A stretch of 64,000 bases of DNA from Monosporascus cannonballus (Eukaryota > Ascomycota > Sordariomycetes > Xylariales), in the NCBI GenBank assembly GCA_004154925.1, contig QJNS01000260.1, positions 1 through 64,000 on the forward strand, written 5' to 3'. The position numbers were made by a program, and so were the translations under genes. This document shows positions 24,146-35,591 of this stretch, piece by piece; position 1 is the first letter of the stretch, and each line of letters starts with the position of its first letter. Below the pieces are notes generated by a model. The model saw only the letters and a program-made list of their open reading frames with translations. It was not told where the DNA came from and ran no database searches.

Positions 24146-25279
24146 CTACACATCAGCAAACCTCTCCTTCTCGGATCTCCTAAACCAGCTACGACCCTGC
24201 TTCTTGTTCTTCTTCGCAGCTTCGGCAGCCGGATCCTTGTCCCCGTAGTTGTTGTAGTGTGTGATTCCCAGTTGCTTATCCCGAGCCAGTCGCTCGTGGT
24301 CCATCTTTGTCAGGGGCACGCCTTCGACCTTCTTAACAGCCTTGCCCTCGGCACCCATCAAGATGCCGGCGGCGCAGCCAACGACACACGCAAGACAGAC
24401 GAAGAAGCCCGTCGACCACGAAGGACGAGTGTATCGGTCCATGGCCCACATGAAGGCACATAGGCAGACCTGAAATACAGTGTTGGAAAGCTGAAGCCAG
24501 ACAACGTAGTCCATCTGCCGCAGCCTAGTTGGAGGCGCTCGTTCACCAGTAAGCGGAGCGTCGGGTATCGCCTCTAACGGATACGGCACCTTGTCGGCAT
24601 CGAACGTGCCGACCGCCTCCTCAATGTTTTTCGGGCCAAGGTGCGGAGGCAGAGTCTCCGACCCATCGAGACGAAACCAGCCACGATGAATTGCTGCAAG
24701 ACGTCGCAGCGCCAAGCGGTCCTTTCCATAACGATACTTGAACAAATAATAAGCGTCGCGAAACCGCCATGGTGCGAGTCCCAGCCCAGTGACACAGAAC
24801 AGCGCGTTCAAGATCTGCGAGTCCGTTTCTATCCATATTCGCCGAGGGGAGTCGATGTGGTTGCAGTCGCCGTCTAAGCACATGGCCGGCGCAGCGTTGC
24901 AAAGCAAGAGAAAGAGCATGCCGCCCCATGCGACGACGTTGAGCGAGTAGATGGTAAGGAAGAAGCCGAAGCCGGTATTATAGAATTCCCAGAATGAAAC
25001 CAGGCCCATCTGGATCTGTTCTTTCACGGTGTACTTCGGGGGGAAATGGTAGCCGTTTGCATATTCGCGAGCCTGTACATCGGCGGCGGCGGCGTGGGTG
25101 AAGAGGGCGGAGCCAACACTCTCCTGAGGCTGAGGTTGCGGGACGGGAGCGCGTTGGTTGAGGCCAATAGTGCCGTCATGTTGGGTTGTCGACGAGGAGC
25201 CCCTTGCGACATCGGCACTGTCTTCTCGTTCGTGTTTTAAGGAAGTCATCGATGATGATTCCACCAGATCGTAGGACAT
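24146..25279 (-). CDS. DUF2985 family membrane protein, 377 residues
   Basis: A single-exon gene from ATG at 25279 to the stop at 24146. The first 75 residues are polar and Gln/Pro-rich. EFYNTGFGFFLTIYSLNVVAWGGMLFLLLCN (about residues 98-128) spans the first membrane hairpin and is followed by the family signature CNHIDSPRRIWIETDSQILN and FCVTGLGLAPWRFRDAYY. Two more membrane segments lie at about residues 270-315 (WLQLSNTVFQVCLCAFMWAM and GFFVCLACVVGCAAGILMGA). The tail is basic. DUF2985 proteins are common in ascomycetes and basidiomycetes and have no established biochemical role. The gene looks complete: length, start and family motifs are all in place. Confidence 0.9.
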   Translation of the reverse strand: MSYDLVESSSMTSLKHEREDSADVARGSSSTTQHDGTIGLNQRAPVPQPQPQESVGSALFTHAAAADVQAREYANGYHFPPKYTVKEQIQMGLVSFWEFYNTGFGFFLTIYSLNVVAWGGMLFLLLCNAAPAMCLDGDCNHIDSPRRIWIETDSQILNALFCVTGLGLAPWRFRDAYYLFKYRYGKDRLALRRLAAIHRGWFRLDGSETLPPHLGPKNIEEAVGTFDADKVPYPLEAIPDAPLTGERAPPTRLRQMDYVVWLQLSNTVFQVCLCAFMWAMDRYTRPSWSTGFFVCLACVVGCAAGILMGAEGKAVKKVEGVPLTKMDHERLARDKQLGITHYNNYGDKDPAAEAAKKNKKQGRSWFRRSEKERFADV

Positions 25280-27216
25280 CTTAATAAGCGATGACCCTAC
25301 CGGCTCCGTGAGCCGCCTCGATTGCAGACGTTATTTACGAAACCGGCCGACGTTGAATCGGAAATACGAGACCGACTTGAGAATACGAGAGAAAATTCGT
25401 GGATCGACGTTTGTCGTGGGTGCGGACGAAAACAGGATTGGCGATGTTGGCTCACGTGTGTCAAATAATGACAAGGCGTGGCGTTGATTAGGTTAGAGTT
25501 GTATCCAAGAGTATTTGACTCGGAACTGAATGAACTTTGTATGAGTCTATCCGTTTTGGTTCAATTGAAATAACAGGAAACAGGACCGATGCACGTTCGA
25601 GTTGAAAGGACTACTAAGGCAAAAGGAGAGAGAGTCGCTGAGTGATGCGGATGCTTGAAAGGATTGAAGGAACGGCAACACTGAGCGGGGAGGACACGGA
25701 ATATACCGATATCCGTACGTCAATTAACTCCAGCAACAAATATAAACTGTTATGTAATTAGACGCTGGTAACTCTGCCTAGCACCAACCTGATCCGTAAG
25801 TACGACGAATTTCGTCGACAAAAGCTTCAAGGGTGGTAAACAGAGCGATTAACTGCCGGACTACCTAACCCCAGACTTCTCGGATATGCGTCGTATGCAT
25901 TTTTAAACGGGCCGTATCGTATACGGGTATTGTACCGTACCTTGCAATAGAAACGGGACTTATTCGCGCCGCGAGGTTTCGTACTTCCCTTAGCCTCTAT
26001 AGGACTCACAGTATCATAACCTAAAGTCTTAGATGCCTGCGTAGGTGTATGTAAGTAGGCATAGCCGGGTCATGTTAGGGCGATGGCTGCAACGACGATC
26101 TTATAATATATATCTGCCTCGGCAGGATAGGACATACGGTATTTTATGGCCAATGTCTTTGGCGTCCGTACCGTATTGTCGGAGTTCTGGATACGAAGAT
26201 ACGACGGCCTCAGAGGAAAGGCAAGGGCTAGAATCGCTAAAAAGGGGCTGAGAGGTGGCTAAGTAAAGATATTCCCCATTTCTTCCTGGCAGTCGACTTG
26301 TCTAGACACTCCATCCCCGTTATTTAAGCTTAAGCGCTCATTTGATCTCTCGTTACATATTCACGTATGCACTTCGTACTTCGTAGAAAAGAAACAGAAC
26401 AACCAGTTATTGCAAGTTTCAACATCCGTTTCATGTGACGCCGGAAAACCTCAACGCATGGTTTGCGGGCGCCAGCCATGAATTAGATCAGCACCAGCCG
26501 GCCGCCAAGATCCAGCTTACATCACAAGGGTCTTCATCTGTCGCTGCTGGGCTGGGCATAAGCTGCCATGATTAGTCGATTTCATTCTACATCCTAGGTA
26601 TCTACGTTGTTAGGGGCTGACATGATTCTCACATTACCCACGCCATTATCCAGATTGTGTTCGGCATGACATCGTCCATATAATCAGTAGCACCTAGCGA
26701 GATTATGAGACGTGCTACATGCTCATTTTACGTAGTATTATGCTGGTCCCTCTTAGGCCTCGCTAGGTCAGGCCGGATCGGTTGTCCATCCCGATACGCA
26801 AGCTTTTCATAGGTCCGGCGCTACTAGCACTGCCCGCATGACGGAGTGGGAGCCGCTAGAGGCATGTTAACTCGACCAGGCGATACGCACGTCGACGAGC
26901 CCGCAGGGCTAGTTATTATTTCTCAAAGTCTTTAAAACAAAAGATGTTGTTGAACACCTCACACACTTATAAGCTCGCGGTGGGGATGCACAGGCTAAGC
27001 TTAGCGTTATACTCAACTAGGGATAAAGTGCCAATACACACCGCCTTCGATATCTGTTAATGTACCATTCACATGCATGCCCATCGATTGGTAGCCCGCA
27101 TGGGTGGCCAAAAAGGTTCGTCTGTGTATCTCTATTAGCGAACATCTCAGGAGCAACAATCTTCCAACCCTTCTATTTCATTAATATTTCTCCTCCTTCC
27201 GCGTGAGATAGTCGCA
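25280..27216. other. intergenic between DUF2985 and SEN15
   Basis: No gene seen. The two flanking genes diverge from it, so it holds both promoters. Short frames at 25827-26009 and 26045-26251 have no features. Confidence 0.55.
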
Positions 27217-27651
27217 ATGGCAGGGACTGGTCCTGCTGGAGAGCTTGCTAGCACGGTTCTAGAGAACCTACAATATCAACATGACTGGACTGAGCTGAAG
27301 ATCCATACACATTCACTTACGGATCAGTCACCTCTGCCGCGCCCTTTGATTTCGGGTCTGCCGCCGCGCCGCCTGTACCTACATCCAGATGACCAGATTG
27401 AGCTGCTCAAGACTCACCGGAATCTGGACGAGGCTATCCCAGAAACACCCGAGGTGGAATGGGTACTGCCGACTCATCTAGCTGAGAAATGGACCCTCAG
27501 ATCATTTGCAAGAGTCTTCGATTCTATGCAACCGCAGACCCCACCCTCTGGGGGTCGTCCCAAGAGGCTGGTACTAGCTACAGTGCATGACGATTCTACA
27601 ATCGTCTATTACCTGATGCACGATGGCATCGTCAAACCTCGACAGAATTGA
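27217..27651 (+). CDS. SEN15: tRNA-splicing endonuclease subunit Sen15
   Basis: A single exon of 144 residues, typical of fungal Sen15. The start MAGTGPAGELASTVLENLQYQ is followed by HDWTELKIHTHS, LPRPLISGLPPRRLYLHPDDQIELL, EVEWVLPTHLAEKWTLRSFA and the conserved end RLVLATVHDDSTIVYYLMHDGIVKPRQN, which pair into the small alpha/beta fold of the family. Sen15 is a non-catalytic subunit of the Sen2-Sen34-Sen54-Sen15 complex that cuts introns from pre-tRNA; it pairs with Sen34. It converges on the dehydrogenase gene with six bases between the two stop codons, so their 3' UTRs must overlap. Confidence 0.93.
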   Translation: MAGTGPAGELASTVLENLQYQHDWTELKIHTHSLTDQSPLPRPLISGLPPRRLYLHPDDQIELLKTHRNLDEAIPETPEVEWVLPTHLAEKWTLRSFARVFDSMQPQTPPSGGRPKRLVLATVHDDSTIVYYLMHDGIVKPRQN

Positions 27652-27657
27652 GCCTTT

Positions 27658-29213
27658 TCAAGGTATAAATATCACCTTTTGCACCTTCATTTGGTCAAAG
27701 AGTTCATAGCCCGACACAGCCATGGACAAGGGCATGAACTTTTCGAACATGAAACTGCATGCAATGAGCCTCAGCTGCCTTGGATGGAAGGGGTCGATCG
27801 AAGATAGGGTCAGGTAGCACGCTTACCCGAAGAGATGTTGCTTCTTCTTCAAAACTTCAAGCGCATCGGGAAAGACAGCACGGACAGGGCATCTTCCCAT
27901 CTGAAGCCGCACGTTTTTGCTATTGCAATCAGTCAGCAATGGCGACAGGGGGGGAAGAAGTCTTGGGCTATACGCACCCATAGGCATCGTGCCCGTCGAA
28001 AGGGATCTACGCCTGTGTCAGCATCTGCGAGAAAGGGCAACTCAACGTTCTCTCGCACCTCCGCATTGTGTACTCCGATGCTGCTGATGAATCCAAATGG
28101 TCTTAAGATGTCGAACGCCATCCTCAGCGCGGGGCTTAAGCCAACGACCTCGATGACAATATCCGCTCCACGACCATCCGTGACTTCTCTTATCCTAGAT
28201 GCCATATTCTCTATGTCTGTCTTGAAGTTGAGCGGTTCGGCTCCTAAGCTCTTCGCGAGTTCGAGGCGACTGTCTATACTGTCAATGGCGAATAGATGCT
28301 TTGGCTTATACTCCAGCGCCGAAACTATGGCGCACAATCCGACTGGTCCACAACCTATTACGACCGCAGTCGCTTCCGAAGGTTTCTGAGCTCCCAAAGC
28401 ATTGAACGCATTCCTGGCGCCGAAGAAGCCCGTCGGGAAAATGTCCGCCATTAGTATTAGCGCCTCGTCATCGAGCTCCGGCGGCGCCTTGACGACCGTT
28501 CCATCTGCTAGAGGCACTCTCACGTATTCGGCTTGAGCTCCCTGTAATGTGTCAAGATTATTTGTCGAGGCCACTACATGCCAAGTCTAGGTCAAGCACT
28601 TACTATGAGACTATCAGCCCTAAGATCCTAGAAGTTGGGGGAGTTCAGGCCCCATATAGGAGACAGGCATACGTACCATCTAGAGCCTTGCAGCCAAATA
28701 GGGCGCTCTGGGTACATCGAGATGTATAGCCCATCTTACAATAGAAGCAGTCCAGGCTGCAAAAGATTTAGCCGGTGCGTTCAGCTTCGAGTTCCAGGTT
28801 AAACGTGCCTACCATGACACGGTAAAGGGCGACACAACCTTGTCGCCGATTTTGACAGATTTGACGTCTTTGCCTGCGTCGACGACGATTCCGGTAAACT
28901 CATGACCCATGATGAACCCGCTCCCGGAATCCCGCTCGTGGCCACGATATACGTGGAGCTCACTGGGCAACACTTTAGCAAATCGTCAAGCAATGCGGAC
29001 ACAAGACGAGGCTTGACCCACGAGCCACACAAAGCAGCCTTTTGGACCCTGACTATGATATCCCCATCCTGCTGTACTATCTCGTCTTAGCGAGACATTT
29101 GCCTACAGGTGCCGGGAACGAATGTGCTCACTCTTGGGGACGGGCCGCCGCTGCAACGAGACCTTGCGGGGCCCATCGAAGACGACGGCTCTCATCGTAG
29201 AAGGAAGAACCAT
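27658..29213 (-). CDS. zinc-type alcohol dehydrogenase (MDR superfamily), eight exons
   Basis: Minus-strand exons: 29213-29132, 29085-29022, 28962-28813, 28756-28677, 28573 (or 28541)-28059, 28006-27978, 27919-27827 and 27754-27658. With the 28573 acceptor the frame stays open for 369 residues. The GroES-like half has the catalytic zinc Cys in ALCGSELH and the GHEFTG motif with its His. The structural-zinc lobe shows CLDCFYCKMGYTSRC. The Rossmann half has VVIGCGPVGLCAI, binding NAD(P), and ends KVQKVIFIP. It probably oxidises or reduces an alcohol/aldehyde with a nicotinamide cofactor; the substrate is unknown. All introns are GT-AG. One junction is odd: the expected acceptor at 28542 (CAG) leaves the frame one base out, while the earlier TAG acceptor at 28574 keeps the frame but inserts about 11 residues (VASTNNLDTLQ) that the family does not seem to have. 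Confidence 0.85.
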
Positions 29214-32200
29214 GTTGATGAAGTGGCCGGTATTCTAGATCTGATGCAGTTGGTCTACGTATTGCTTTTGCCCAACTTTTGGCTTACCGTTTCCCGCATC
29301 AAACCTTTACTGCATTCGATAACAAGATAGAAAGCCCAAAATGCGGGGATCGGTAAGTGGGGTGGATCTCTCGGTGGTGCCATATAGATCCGAGAGAGCC
29401 CCAGTGTTTTCCTACACTACGAGATTTACCCGGGTTCGTCTTGCTTTCGAAGTCTATGGGCTATTTGAGAGCATTGCGGTTTTTAATTGAAAGAAATTTG
29501 CTCGATTCTTGTATTCTTGTCCGACGTAGTTGTCCCTCATGCCGTATATGATTGCAAAGCTGAGAAGTAGCATCATCCTGCAACTGGAGGTCTTAAATGA
29601 CGAGCACCATTTACTGTATCAGTACACCAACGCTCCACGCAACCATGACCTCGGTATCACCGGGAAAACAATGAGGCGCAGGGCGCCGTATGGCAGTACT
29701 CCGCCAATGAAAGTGCTCGAAGTTTGAAAATCCGCGTTTCCAGTCATGGCAATGCTTCATTCAATATATGGGATTATCCTAAGGTAGCGAGGACAAAAAC
29801 AGACTCTAAGGCGCAAATGTAGGGGACGCCGGTTGTAACTAGGTGCGGCTCACATGGAGGCTCATCAGTAGGACAGACCCCACACGGCCGTGGCCGAGGC
29901 GGCTGAAGTTTCCAACTACTAACCTAGTGCCAACCTACATAACACTGCCTGCCTACCTGCACGCCCAAGCGCATATAGGCAGTAACACCTCAAAAGCAAG
30001 ACAAACGCCACGTTATATACGCCTTGTGTCGCCCCTGGCAACGCAATCCAAGGTCATACGCAAAGCCGGTCAGGACCGTGGAGATGTGCGAAGAAGCGAG
30101 TCGACCGATGGCCCCGTCGGGATCATCCATCACCATGCGACCTTTCAGCCAGAGCCAACCGGAGCGGTTGACGATATACACCGCCTCCGTCCAGGAGGGC
30201 CACAGAGCGGCTCACGAGCTAGAGCTAGTCGTTACCCTGCGTGGACATCTCCAGGATCTACCCGACGACTCCCCCTCGCCTTGCTAATGCGAGTCGAGAG
30301 CGTGTGTATTCTCCGTTTGCTCTGCCGGAAGCCAACTGCGGTGCCGATCTTACACACTTTCAGATGCAGGTATCCATAGGCAGTGCATACGCGGTTGTTC
30401 CTTCAGTCACTCGAATTCGTAGGTAGTCTTGATTCCGGTATTCTACACAATACTATACTGGCCGACTCATCGAGGCACGGCAGATAGGTAGGGGCCAAGC
30501 AAGCTAGTAAGTCTACGAAGCCCTATGAGGTCCCACAAGGGCGACCCGACGGAAAGACTCACTACCGACGCCCGCAGCAAGATGACAAACTTCTGGGCCA
30601 GCTTCTCTGGGGAAATCAAGGAAGTTGACTGGAAAAACTGTCAATGCAGTCCATTAAACCAATTGGAAGGGGGGCCAAGCTGACCCCTATGCCCCTATCG
30701 CCTTGGCTCTGTCAACAGGCGGAGCCGACTCTTTTGTCGATCGCATGTCCTGATTAGCTAATAAATGGGGCCGACCCCACAACGACGTTATACCTCTTCA
30801 GCTCTTACTTTCGCAACACTTCTTTACCATCTTGCTTGCAGACGAATTCTCGGTTCCACGCGCCCCATCCCTCGTGCCGCCGCCTCACGCTTATCTGCAT
30901 GATCCTCTACTTCGTAGGCACCTCTACATCTTACCCGCAACAGTCGTGTCGCTGCATCGGACAGTGAGAGGAGAACGTGCGGTTGGCGATTAACTTGATA
31001 GAGACCACCACCCTTTATCCTTCGACCATCATGCACCCATCGCCCGTTGACTGCCTCTGCGCTTTCTTTTCCTTTTGAACATTCTTGGTGCTATTCCCTT
31101 TTTGCTGTCGCCTCTGTTCTGCTGCCTCTCTGAGGTTAGTTGCACTCGCCTCTAGGGCCGGCTTTGGTCCAATTTGGGCATCTTGACCCCGGTGCAGATT
31201 GGGGTCGGCATTGCACCAGACGGTTGCAGAAATAGTCGATAGGTTGAGGCTAGCACACACGCCGTGAATTGCGACCCCACCGGATTTTTACCAAAGGCGA
31301 CGACCTTCCACACACACCTTTTCAGGCAAGTCGGACCAGACAACTCTGGAGATCTCAAAAGAGAGGCCTCCCGGTCTCCACAGCTAGGACTCTCTTGTCA
31401 CCTCCTTTCTCTTCCCTATGACTTCGAAGGAATACCCCTTCTGAGGCATGTGTATATACGAACGCATATGAGTGCATGATCATATTGCATGCCCTCTACC
31501 CTCTATGACATATTTAGAAGCACTTATACTAACGTGGCCTTGTGCGAAGTCGGCAATCACAGCGACTAAGGCTGTGAGAAACGAGAGCCGATAGCGCTGG
31601 GACATACAGATGTACCCGGGCTCTCTCTGCAACAATCAATTCAATCGTATGGATGATGAAGCGGCATTCCTGCAGGCTGTGCGGTGAGCGGCCTGAGCGT
31701 ACATGCGGCTGTAGTCGAGACCACGTCACGTCAGTTCCAAAGCAGAGCCCCAATGCGGACCAATCCAAACCCGGAGTCGTCGAACGGCTTCAGGGTGATG
31801 AGGTACCTACGTACCGTAGTTGTAGACGAGAAACAAACCTGACCTGACCTGACATCCCGCATCCCAGCCAGTGTCTCTCTCCATATTCACGGCCACCCAA
31901 CGCATAACTTATGTATCATTTGCCCGTGGTTGTCGAGCACTGTCCAAGATTCCGAGATAATGAGAGGGCCACGTTGTCCCCCTTGGGTCCCAACTTGGAA
32001 GCTAGCATCGCGAAAAGTTCCCGTTAGCGAGGGTTTCGCCAATGCAGATAATTTCGACCGCATCACCATGCTCAGCGGAATGGTAGATCAAGCTCATCAT
32101 GCTGAGTGAGCTCGTGTCCCCGGTTGACGTCCTAATTTGTGCTGCACTCCGACATAGTTTAGCAGGGACATCGCAAACGGCCGCCACGGTGGCCATTCCA

Positions 32201-33553
32201 GATTGCAATTTTTGGGTTGGGCAACACCTAGATGCTCAGTGGGCGTCCGCGAAAAGTCATTGGGTTCCAGAGTTTCCAGATTCGGAACTGCTACCACCAC
32301 TGGCCTTATTGTATTGTGCAATGCGGCATTGGTTGTGCATGCGAATTTACAAGGGGTACCTGCGCTCTCGAAGCCACCCGAGGCGACGACCATGCGCGAT
32401 GCGGGCGTGCTGTAGTTGATAAGAAATCATGTGCGAAATATGCAGGTTTACCTTAAGCCCGGAGCTGAAGGGTCTACCTTGCTCGATCTCTTTCAACTCT
32501 GCCTACCCATGTAGTTATTAATCTCTTCGACGTGCGTATTTTTTTTTTGCCTGTATCAAATGTCGACGCTCGAATTACACTCCCTCTCCTTACTGGAAGC
32601 TGTTCTGCTGGGCCTCGGAGAAATGCCGCAACGCGTGCGCTTTGGGAGTCCCCTGTCACTAATATCGCAAGCGTACTGTGGCTTCGTCTTCTCTTGGAGC
32701 TGAGAAGACGCCCGAGATTGGACGGTGTTGAAACTTAGCTTCCCCCGCAGTACCATATGATACAACCCTGTTCCACCATGCCATGCTCTAGATATTCGGA
32801 CGGAGATTCGTCGACTAACAGCGCAGCTTATCTTCCGCCCCGTTCCGGTTTTTCTCCCGGTCCAGGCAGGGCAGGGCACGCCAACAGTGATGTAGAAGAC
32901 TACAGTAGAACCAGAAGTATCAGATCATCTGCACGGGGCTATATGTGCAACCTGCCGGGACATGCATGCGTAGGGATTTACGATGGCGGCAGTGCCAACA
33001 GGTGAAAAGCGATCGACTACGCATTGGCGGGCTTCTGCCCACTCGGCGACAAGACCCAGCCGCAAAGTATGCGTTCCTCACTGCCGAGAAGAGGACCGAC
33101 GAAAATGCGCTTTACCCTGCGTTGCCCGTTTTCCGGCTCGCAGCACAAACACATCCAGGGAAGGAGAGCCTCATCGGAGGGTAGCTACGGACGCAATAAA
33201 CCGCGCAAGTTTCTCGAAAGCTTCCATGCTACTGGACTGTCTACCGGACTTCACTTTGCTGTGCCGGTTGGAACATCGCTCTTTTCGCCACTGCTTACCC
33301 ATTGACGCGGGACGTTGGTATGGATCCCAGTACAATAGGAGAGCATCTGTTTCTAGAGTGCCTGCTCCCTTTTCTTTTCTTCTTCTTTTCCTTCCGCAGA
33401 AACACACCTCTCCGCAGGTTGGTCTACACGGGAGCTTGCCGATATCATTTCAACAGGTACCTAAACCGTTGACTGCAAGGAAGGACATCAAGGTGGGTTG
33501 GAAGAGGCACCAAACTATATTTGATTATCCTGTTAGTAAATTCATTGCGTTGC

Positions 33554-33586
<33 letters not shown>

Positions 33587-35591
33587 GATACAAATACGGT
33601 GTGCCCTTTTTGGGTCCAAGGGAGCGCCACAGCCGCAATCTCCAACCACATCTCTGATGCTGCTGCTTTACGTGCTGCGGCTGCTGATCTGCGTAGCCAT
33701 GAATACGTGCCTACATTACCTGGGTAATCACTAAATATTACATAACCACGTAAATGTTCTCTCTCGTCGCCGCCTACGTATGCGCGATACAAAAGACGCA
33801 TGGACACACCCCAAGTTTCCTCCAACCTGGGAACAGTCAGCATCGGAATTTTCGTTGCCTCTGGAGCTGGTGATTTTTTAAAAGCCGAAAGCCACATATC
33901 CCATCCTAGATGCTGTGCTCCGCTCTGCAAGGTTGATGTGGAATCAGAAGGCAGAGGACCAGGGATATTAATTGGGACGGCACTTGACTCATTACAGCAT
34001 CTCCCCGGATTTACCGACCAAAATCGCGTCGTTTTATTCACGCCCTGACCCACTAACTAAAGACTGGAGAGCATTGCTAAGTAGGACACAGGAGAGCGCG
34101 GTGCCGATCATCTCCGTCTCGGCGCACTCTGGCACTCCATGGTCTATTACCATTGCCTGCGTACTTATGTAATAGCAACACAAGCCCCAGAGGGGCGCAA
34201 TCTAGCTGTCTGGCCGGGTATTCGCATCCTCGCAGAATCCACATCCCAGGAACCTTGGAAAGACGAGACACGGAGGGAGGGTAGGCGGCTCCGCGACACC
34301 TCCCCGCCTTATCTACGCCAAACTTTATTAGTCACCCCTCGATTTAGCTTGGACAACTTTTAGTCCGCATGGGTTAAACGGTTCCTCGATCACGAGAGTG
34401 CTCGGCTGGCATTTGGTGGCCGAGTCGGCAAGCTAACGAGAGCCAGAGAGTCCTTGCCAGTTTCCCTTCCCCTCTTCTTCCTTTCTCGCATTAGGAAAGT
34501 CAACTAGCTCCATACCTCAAGCAGGACGGGCACATAAATGAAATGGGTAGTACCGTCAGTTGATTGTAGTAGGTATGTAGCTGGCTACCGTACAATACTA
34601 ACAAGGTACCTAATACCAATCCTTGCCTGCCATATACCACCATGGAACAGGCCCATCGATCGGCCCAATATCTCACATCTCTCTCTCGCTCTCTCTCACT
34701 CGTTCGACCCCGTCCGTCCATCCGTATAATCGGCTTGGCTGGGTACCTGATACTACCCTCTGCTGGGCGGGCTGCGTTGTCGTGTTTAAGTCTGGCCAAA
34801 CGTCCAGAGGCGGCTCAAACACCTATTTGTAACCGCACTTTGTTTTACGACCTTCTGGCAGCTGTTTTCCCCCTTCGGACCTTTCCCTCTCCCCTACCCT
34901 TTTTTTTCTTTCTTCTTCATTCTCCCCCCGGGCGCCAACCAGGTTCACACAATCTGAGTGGACAAGTCGCTGAGGCTCCAAGCAGCTAGCTACCACCTCA
35001 CCCACATCTCCGTCTGCGGGTACCCACCTACTGCACCCTCTTCCTTATGTATGGGTGGCCCGTCCGACGACCGCCGGGGTAGAAAGTTACACTCTGCTCT
35101 CGAATTACAATACGACAGTTATAGTGCTGGTGATCAATTGTGCATTTATGAGAGGCGGGTGACTTTTGGCGACAACCGTACCCAGCGAGCAACTATAATA
35201 CATACTTCTTAACGTGCATGCCTGCGTGCTCCGTACTTACATCCGCGTGCACATTACACCATTGGGAAGTTTGGAGGGGAAAAGCCGCGAACTGCACGGT
35301 GCCCAATCGCGGTACGACCTTGGCTTTGGCGAACCTAGCCGTCCTATCGCCAGCCATACTACCCTGCGTACGGTACCTCTCCATCTCTGTCTCTCCCGCT
35401 CTTTTGCGCCAATCGCTGGTTACCCTCATTTCGACTTTCTCCGAAAATCCCCCAAAAGGCGCGCACGGTGGTTCGGGGAAACGAAGAGAGATTCTCTGAG
35501 TTGTTGCCCCATGGCGAGCTGAGAGCGACCGCCTTTCTTGTTGTTGCGTGAGTAACGGCCACCACAATTTACTAGCCACCAGCGCGGAAGC
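29214..35591. other. 6.4-kb region without a firm gene; leader of the zinc-finger gene at right
   Basis: Many short frames on both strands, none with a recognisable domain. The least unlikely is 31015-31260 (minus), whose last 50 residues are polar and charged (LREAAEQRRQQKG, KNVQKEKKAQRQ), but it has no supported start. A run of 30 T lies at 33556-33585. From about 34440 to 35590 the plus strand is CT-rich (for example 34675-34705) with several short upstream frames, as in long leaders of fungal regulatory genes. Confidence 0.5.
33556..33585. repeat. poly-T tract, 30 bases
   Basis: Uninterrupted run of 30 T on the plus strand. It could be a nucleosome-excluding tract, a reverse-strand poly(A) end of an inserted retro-copy, or a simple slippage tract. 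No coding remnant or target-site duplication was found beside it. Confidence 0.95.

Noticed and set aside
31015..31260. 81-residue minus-strand frame with a charged C-terminus
   Set aside because: The charged part resembles small fungal proteins, but there is no ATG context, splice support or recognised family.
33445..34053. 202-residue minus-strand frame through the poly-T tract
   Set aside because: It contains a ten-lysine run that is only the translation of the 30-base homopolymer; the flanks have no features.
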